From JBEKJU01 sp050011095 (GTDB lineage Bacteria; Desulfobacterota; Syntrophorhabdia; Syntrophorhabdales; WCHB1-27): DNA of 26,510 nucleotides. The notes beneath the pieces were generated by a model. That model saw only the letters and a program-made list of their open reading frames with translations, was not told where the DNA came from and searched no databases. The stretch is taken from NCBI GenBank assembly GCA_050011095.1, contig JBEKJU010000018.1, positions 1-26,510 on the forward strand. Reading direction: 5' to 3'. Positions 22,913 through 26,510 of this stretch are shown here, piece by piece (position 1 is the stretch's first letter; every line of letters starts with the position of its first letter). The position numbers and the translations under genes are program-made.

Positions 22913-23038
22913 TATCTCTTATCAGAACCATTCAATATCATGTTGACAGAGAAAACCCCAAGGGCAGCCGGTTTTTCCGGTTTGCTCCGACCCCCCTTTC
23001 GATCGCACCGGCGATGTGCAGCGGCCGGCTGAGGCTCC

Positions 23039-23326
23039 ATGAAAGAACAGGCAATTAGCGCCGTAGACATAAACCGGCTCTACAAGCAGGTCGAGGGAAA
23101 ACTCGAAAGCATCGTCGAGAAGTTGCTCGTTACGAAGATAAACGACAAGGATAATATACTTCAGAGCGTGCAGATGATGATGGAGCGGATCTTCATTTCG
23201 ACGGCCATGAGGATAAGTGACAACAATATCTCCCAGGCCTCGAGGCTCCTCGGCATAAACCGGAATACCCTCTCAAAGAAGCTCAAGGAGATGAATGAGA
23301 CCTCTAGCCCGCATATCGGGCGATAA
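23039..23326 (+). CDS. Small Fis-family DNA-binding protein
   Basis: A 95-residue protein, about the size of E. coli Fis. Residues 1-50 are helical and could form the dimer arm; the C-terminus (about 55-88) is a Fis-type HTH with ISQASRLLGINRNTLSKKLKEM. Free-standing Fis-like proteins act as nucleoid or recombination accessory factors or as local regulators, while most Fis domains cap sigma-54 activators; this one has no AAA+ domain. GAGG at about 23032-23035 precedes the ATG. Its last 23 bp overlap the 3' end of leuB on the other strand. It follows the ArsR gene by 126 bp and may be its target. Confidence 0.8.
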   Translation: MKEQAISAVDINRLYKQVEGKLESIVEKLLVTKINDKDNILQSVQMMMERIFISTAMRISDNNISQASRLLGINRNTLSKKLKEMNETSSPHIGR

Positions 23327-24365
23327 GGTCTCCGATTTCGCGTGTCCCCATACCCATTTTGCCGGCGTCGGCGGATGTGAGGTCGTTCTTCAGGGAACGG
23401 GCAACCGCGCCTTCCATGGCCTCGGCAGCGGCTGTCTCGCCAAGGGAGTCGAGCATCATGGCGGCCGCAAGAATGGCGGCAAGGGGGTTTATCATGTTCT
23501 TGCCGGTATATTTTGGCGCCGACCCGCCTATGGGCTCGAACATGGAGACGCCTTGGGGGTTCACGTTTCCGCCGGCGGCGATGCCCATGCCTCCCTGGAT
23601 CATTGCGCCGAGATCGGTGATGATGTCGCCGAACATGTTGTCCGTAACAATCACATCGAACCATTCGGGGTTCTTGACCATCCACATGACGGTCGCGTCA
23701 ACGTGGGCATAGTCCGTCTCGATGCCGGGGTACTCCCTGGCCACCTCATGGAACGTCCTTTCCCAGAGGTTGAAGGCGTAGGTGAGGACGTTTGTCTTCC
23801 CGCACAGGGTCAGCTTGTTCCCCTTGTTCCGCTTCTTCGTGAAGTCGAAGGCGAAGCGTATGCACCTCTCGACGCCCTTTCTCGTATTGATCGATTCCTG
23901 GACGGCGACCTCGTCAGGCGTGCCTTTCCTCAAGGTGCCCCCGGAGCCGGTGTAGAGCCCCTCGGTATTCTCCCTCACCACAACAAAATCGATCTCCCCG
24001 GGTCCCTTGTTCCTGAGGGGCGTCTCCACGCCATCATAGAGCTTTACCGGTCTCAGATTGATATACTGATCGAGCTCGAACCGTATGCGAAGGAGTATCT
24101 CCTTTTCGAGGATACCCGGCGGGACATCGGGATGCCCTATGGCACCGAGGTAGAGGGCATCTTGTGATCTCAACTCCGCGAGGACGCTGTCAGGGAGGGT
24201 CTCCCCTGTCCTGAGATACCTCTCGCCCCCGAGGTCATAGTGGGTGTACCGCAAGAGAAAACCGAATCTCTTCGACACCGCATCCAGTACCTTTATGCCC
24301 TCCCGCACGACCTCCGGGCCCGTTCCGTCACCGGGTATGACACCGATATGATACTCCTTCGCCAT
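23304..24365 (-). CDS. leuB: 3-isopropylmalate dehydrogenase-type decarboxylating dehydrogenase
   Basis: A 353-residue member of the isopropylmalate/isocitrate dehydrogenase family. The substrate-recognition segment EILLRIRFELDQYINLRP keeps the LL-x-x-R pattern (L91, L92, R95) of isopropylmalate dehydrogenases and lacks the Ser and Asn of isocitrate dehydrogenase. K190 in GKTNVL and the aspartates of VTDNMFGDIITD are the catalytic and metal residues. The cofactor loop reads EPIGGSAPKYTGK: the usual His is Gly, and K285-Y286 stand where NAD-type enzymes have Asp-Ile and NADP-type isocitrate dehydrogenases have Lys-Tyr. It probably makes 2-oxoisocaproate in leucine synthesis. GAGGAGA precedes the ATG. 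It is third in an operon with purH-like and purD, 12 bp after purD. Confidence 0.85.
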   Translation of the reverse strand: MAKEYHIGVIPGDGTGPEVVREGIKVLDAVSKRFGFLLRYTHYDLGGERYLRTGETLPDSVLAELRSQDALYLGAIGHPDVPPGILEKEILLRIRFELDQYINLRPVKLYDGVETPLRNKGPGEIDFVVVRENTEGLYTGSGGTLRKGTPDEVAVQESINTRKGVERCIRFAFDFTKKRNKGNKLTLCGKTNVLTYAFNLWERTFHEVAREYPGIETDYAHVDATVMWMVKNPEWFDVIVTDNMFGDIITDLGAMIQGGMGIAAGGNVNPQGVSMFEPIGGSAPKYTGKNMINPLAAILAAAMMLDSLGETAAAEAMEGAVARSLKNDLTSADAGKMGMGTREIGDLIARYAG

Positions 24366-24377
24366 TATGATCTCCTC

Positions 24378-25664
24378 TTAAGAAACGCCATCCGCATCGA
24401 GTGCCTTCCGGCCTATATCTCTGCGAAAATACATCCCTTCAAACTCTATGCATGAGACGGCCTCGTAAACCTTGCGTATTGCCTCGGCGTACGTCGAAGC
24501 GTGCGCCGTAACCCCTAGCACCCTTCCCCCAGATGTATAGTAGTCCTTCCCAACCCGCTTCGTTCCCGCATGGAAGACGACGACATCCTTTTGCCCCTCA
24601 AGCTCACCCAGTCCCCGTATGAGCTTTCCCTTCTCCGGCCGGTCGGGATAGCCGCGGGAGGCAACCACCACACAGACGGCGACCCCGTCCTTCCAATCCA
24701 GAGGTCCTGCCTTCCGAAGGTCTCCCTCGGCGCATGCCGACACAACAGGCAGAAGGTCGCTAGCCATCTTCAGGAGTATCGGCTGCGTCTCGGGATCGCC
24801 GAAGCGCGCGTTGAACTCCAGCACGGAGGGGCGGGTCCCGTGGATCATGAGGCCGCCATAGAGGACGCCTCTGTATGGAATGCCCTCATGCGCGAGGGCC
24901 TCCACGGTCCTCTTCATTATGGTCTCGTCGATATCGTCTTCCAGGGCCTGCCCGACAAAGGGCACCGGGGTGTATGCGCCCATGCCGCCCGTATTGGGCC
25001 CCCTGTCGCCATCGAGGAGAGCCTTGTGGTCCTGCGAAGGAAGGATCCGCCGCATGGATGAGCCGTCGGAGAAGGCGAGATAGGAAACCTCGACCCCGGA
25101 AAGGAACTCCTCCACGATCACCCTTTTTCCCGCCTCACCGTGAACACGGTCGACGAGGAGCGACCTGAGCACCCCCTCGCCCTCGTCTGCCTCGTCGATG
25201 ACATAGGCGCCCTTCCCTGCAGCCAGGCCGTCCGCCTTGATCACGTAGGGGGGCGAAAGCGTCCCTATATGGGCGACCGCCTCGTCAAAGGCATCGAATG
25301 TCCTGAAGGAGGCCGTGGGTACGCCATACTTCTCCATCAACGCCTTTGCGAAGACCTTGCTCGTTTCGATTCGCGACCCCGCCTCGCACGGCCCGAAAAT
25401 AGGTATGCCCGCCGCCTCGAACCTGTCTACGATACCTGCGGCCAGGGCGCCTTCCGGCCCCACTACGACGAGACCTATGCGCTCCTTTCGGGCGAACGCG
25501 AGAAGCCCGTCTATGTCGGTCGCGTCGATATCGATGCATGAGGCTATCTGCGAAATGCCTCCGTTTCCGGGGGCGCAGAACAGGGCGCCCGCCTTCGGCG
25601 ACTGCGCGAGCTTCCAGACAAGCGCGTGTTCCCTCCCCCCACTGCCGATAACGAGAATCCGCAT
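24378..25664 (-). CDS. purD: Phosphoribosylamine--glycine ligase (GAR synthetase)
   Basis: Second step of purine synthesis: ATP-dependent joining of phosphoribosylamine and glycine. The 428-residue protein has the family order: N-terminal MRILVIGSGGREHAL, GPEGALAAGIVD, ATP-grasp domain from about 100 with YVIKADGLAAGKG, SQDHKALLDGDRGPNTGGMGAY and LEFNARFGDPETQ (metal-binding Glu/Asn), and a C-terminal domain with SRGYP. Full length and intact. The ATG follows the stop of the IMP cyclohydrolase gene by 12 bp with GGAAAG as ribosome-binding site, so it is the middle gene of a three-gene operon. Confidence 0.97.
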   Translation of the reverse strand: MRILVIGSGGREHALVWKLAQSPKAGALFCAPGNGGISQIASCIDIDATDIDGLLAFARKERIGLVVVGPEGALAAGIVDRFEAAGIPIFGPCEAGSRIETSKVFAKALMEKYGVPTASFRTFDAFDEAVAHIGTLSPPYVIKADGLAAGKGAYVIDEADEGEGVLRSLLVDRVHGEAGKRVIVEEFLSGVEVSYLAFSDGSSMRRILPSQDHKALLDGDRGPNTGGMGAYTPVPFVGQALEDDIDETIMKRTVEALAHEGIPYRGVLYGGLMIHGTRPSVLEFNARFGDPETQPILLKMASDLLPVVSACAEGDLRKAGPLDWKDGVAVCVVVASRGYPDRPEKGKLIRGLGELEGQKDVVVFHAGTKRVGKDYYTSGGRVLGVTAHASTYAEAIRKVYEAVSCIEFEGMYFRRDIGRKALDADGVS

Positions 25665-25676
25665 CGTTCTTTCCGC

Positions 25677-26267
25677 CTAGCGGACCGCTTTCGAGAGATA
25701 CTCGTAAATGGCCCTATCGTAATCGGAGGTCAGGAAGAAGACTTTCTTCGCGAGAAAAAATCGCAGTTCCTCGCTAGTTTCACCGTTGTGCGCCACCATG
25801 TCCTCCATGACCTTCCGATAGTCCTCGGGGTCGACCACAACCGTCACGTATCTGAAGTTCTTCGCCGCCGCCCTTATCATGGACGGCCCGCCGATATCTA
25901 TATTCTCTATGGCCTCGTCAAAGGTGCATCCCTTGGCCACCACTTCCTTGAAGGGATAGAGGTTGACCACTATCATGTCGATATTCTTGATATCGAGGGC
26001 CTTCATCGCATCCTGATGCTCCTTCTTGTCCCTGATGTTCAGGATTCCGCCGTGCACCTTGGGATGGAGCGTCTTCACCCTCCCGTCCATTATTTCCGGA
26101 AAACCCGTGTGCTCGCTTATCTCCTTCGGGTTGACCTTCAGCTCGTCGAGGTATTTCTTCGTCCCCCCTGTGGAGATGATCTCAACCTGGCAGCTCTTGA
26201 GAAAAGGCGCGAGTTCCGCGAGGCCCGCTTTGTTCGATACACTTATCACGGCCCTTTGAATTTTCAT
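25677..26267 (-). CDS. IMP cyclohydrolase, stand-alone PurH N-terminal domain
   Basis: A 196-residue protein equal to the first domain of bifunctional PurH (about 520 residues). It has the MGS-like fold with SVSNKAG, ISTGGT, the HTGFPEIMDGRVKTLHPKVHGG block and IDIGGPSMIRAAAKN. These form the inosinicase site that closes FAICAR to IMP, the last purine step. The AICAR transformylase domain is wholly absent: the stop falls at the domain boundary and purD starts 12 bp later, so this is not a frameshift in a longer gene. A separate transformylase (PurH C-domain or PurP type) is expected elsewhere. AAGGAG precedes the ATG, and a strong promoter lies at 26343-26371. Split enzymes of this kind are known, so it need not be a defect. 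Confidence 0.92.
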   Translation of the reverse strand: MKIQRAVISVSNKAGLAELAPFLKSCQVEIISTGGTKKYLDELKVNPKEISEHTGFPEIMDGRVKTLHPKVHGGILNIRDKKEHQDAMKALDIKNIDMIVVNLYPFKEVVAKGCTFDEAIENIDIGGPSMIRAAAKNFRYVTVVVDPEDYRKVMEDMVAHNGETSEELRFFLAKKVFFLTSDYDRAIYEYLSKAVR

Positions 26268-26301
26268 GAATCGACTCCTTGGTATCTAATTATCCCGTCC
26301 G

Positions 26302-26323
26302 GGAACGGCGCGATCCGCCGTCC
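26302..26323 (-). other. Leader hairpin of the pur operon
   Basis: On the minus strand GGACGGCG pairs with CGCCGTTCC (one bulged T) around a five-base loop. It lies within the roughly 70-base leader between the predicted transcription start and the first gene. No T-run follows and no purine-riboswitch core was seen. Confidence 0.4.
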
Positions 26324-26342
26324 TCCGGCAACGCGAAGATTT

Positions 26343-26371
26343 ATGATAATTTCACCCGTCATATTTGTCAA
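26343..26371 (-). promoter_or_regulatory. Sigma-70 promoter of the purH-purD-leuB operon
   Basis: On the minus strand a perfect TTGACA (26371-26366) and TATCAT (26348-26343) are 17 bp apart, giving a start near 26336. Bases 26372-26510 upstream hold no gene I can support. Confidence 0.82.
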
Positions 26372-26510
26372 TAGAATTCACCCTTTTTCTCAGGGCAAAC
26401 GCATTTGGAACCTACGGCCCTCTTTCTCTCCGGGAAAGACTACTTTCGTCTCCAGCGCCGGGAACATTGCCTTGCGTCGCGCGCTTTGTCCGCTTCCCGC
26501 CCCGTCTCGG

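Noticed and set aside
23295..24167. 290-codon plus-strand frame antisense to leuB
   Set aside because: It mirrors leuB, whose catalytic motifs are intact on the minus strand.
26390..26410. GCAAACG resembling a PurR operator upstream of the pur operon
   Set aside because: Only the left half fits, it lies upstream of the -35 box, and PurR of that type belongs to gammaproteobacteria.

Overview
The window is GC-rich and densely packed, with roughly thirty protein genes, an RNase P RNA, one tRNA and a cobalamin riboswitch. It looks like chromosomal DNA of an anaerobic Gram-negative bacterium of the old Deltaproteobacteria (Desulfobacterota-like). This placement is inference from gene content: a class I hybrid cluster protein next to an FNR-type regulator, a sigma-54-driven type IV pilin next to pilMNOPQ, a CdsZ-type zinc-ribbon protein beside RNase H and rnpB, and a cobT-cobS pair under a B12 riboswitch. 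No phage, insertion sequence, integrase or CRISPR array is visible.

Layout. (1) 1-2093: hcp, cut by the window edge, divergent from a Crp/Fnr regulator, with an FNR-like dyad between them. (2) 2185-5709: a class I aminotransferase, then a sigma-70 promoter, cobalamin riboswitch and intrinsic terminator ahead of cobT and cobS. (3) 5853-10268: a radical SAM protein with an altered cluster motif, def-fmt, and an MltD-like lytic transglycosylase. (4) 10265-12689, minus strand: tRNA(CAU), cdsZ-like gene, rnhA, rnpB and a GNAT acetyltransferase. (5) 12960-21618: a type IV pilus locus. It starts with a sigma-54 activator whose receiver domain is degenerate, followed by a sigma-54 promoter and pilA, pilD, then tightly overlapping pilM-N-O-P-Q and a coupled gene for a secreted protein that resembles flagellar H-ring proteins. 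(6) 21797-23326: an RsuA/RluB pseudouridine synthase, an ArsR-type repressor and a small Fis-like protein. (7) 23304-26371, minus strand: a purine/leucine operon of stand-alone IMP cyclohydrolase, purD and leuB.

How the genes work together. The pilus block holds the regulator, major pilin, prepilin peptidase, inner-membrane alignment complex (PilM-N-O-P) and secretin (PilQ). The motor ATPases and platform protein (PilB, PilT, PilC) are not in the window. The last gene of that operon is the best candidate for something undescribed: its N-terminal part reads like FlgT-C and its middle like the FlgO/CsgG/TolB-N type of domain, which suggests an outer-membrane ring around a short PilQ. CobT and CobS assemble the lower ligand of cobalamin and are controlled by B12. 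Def and Fmt handle the formyl group of initiator Met. The Crp/Fnr regulator probably controls hcp, a nitric-oxide/hydroxylamine stress gene.
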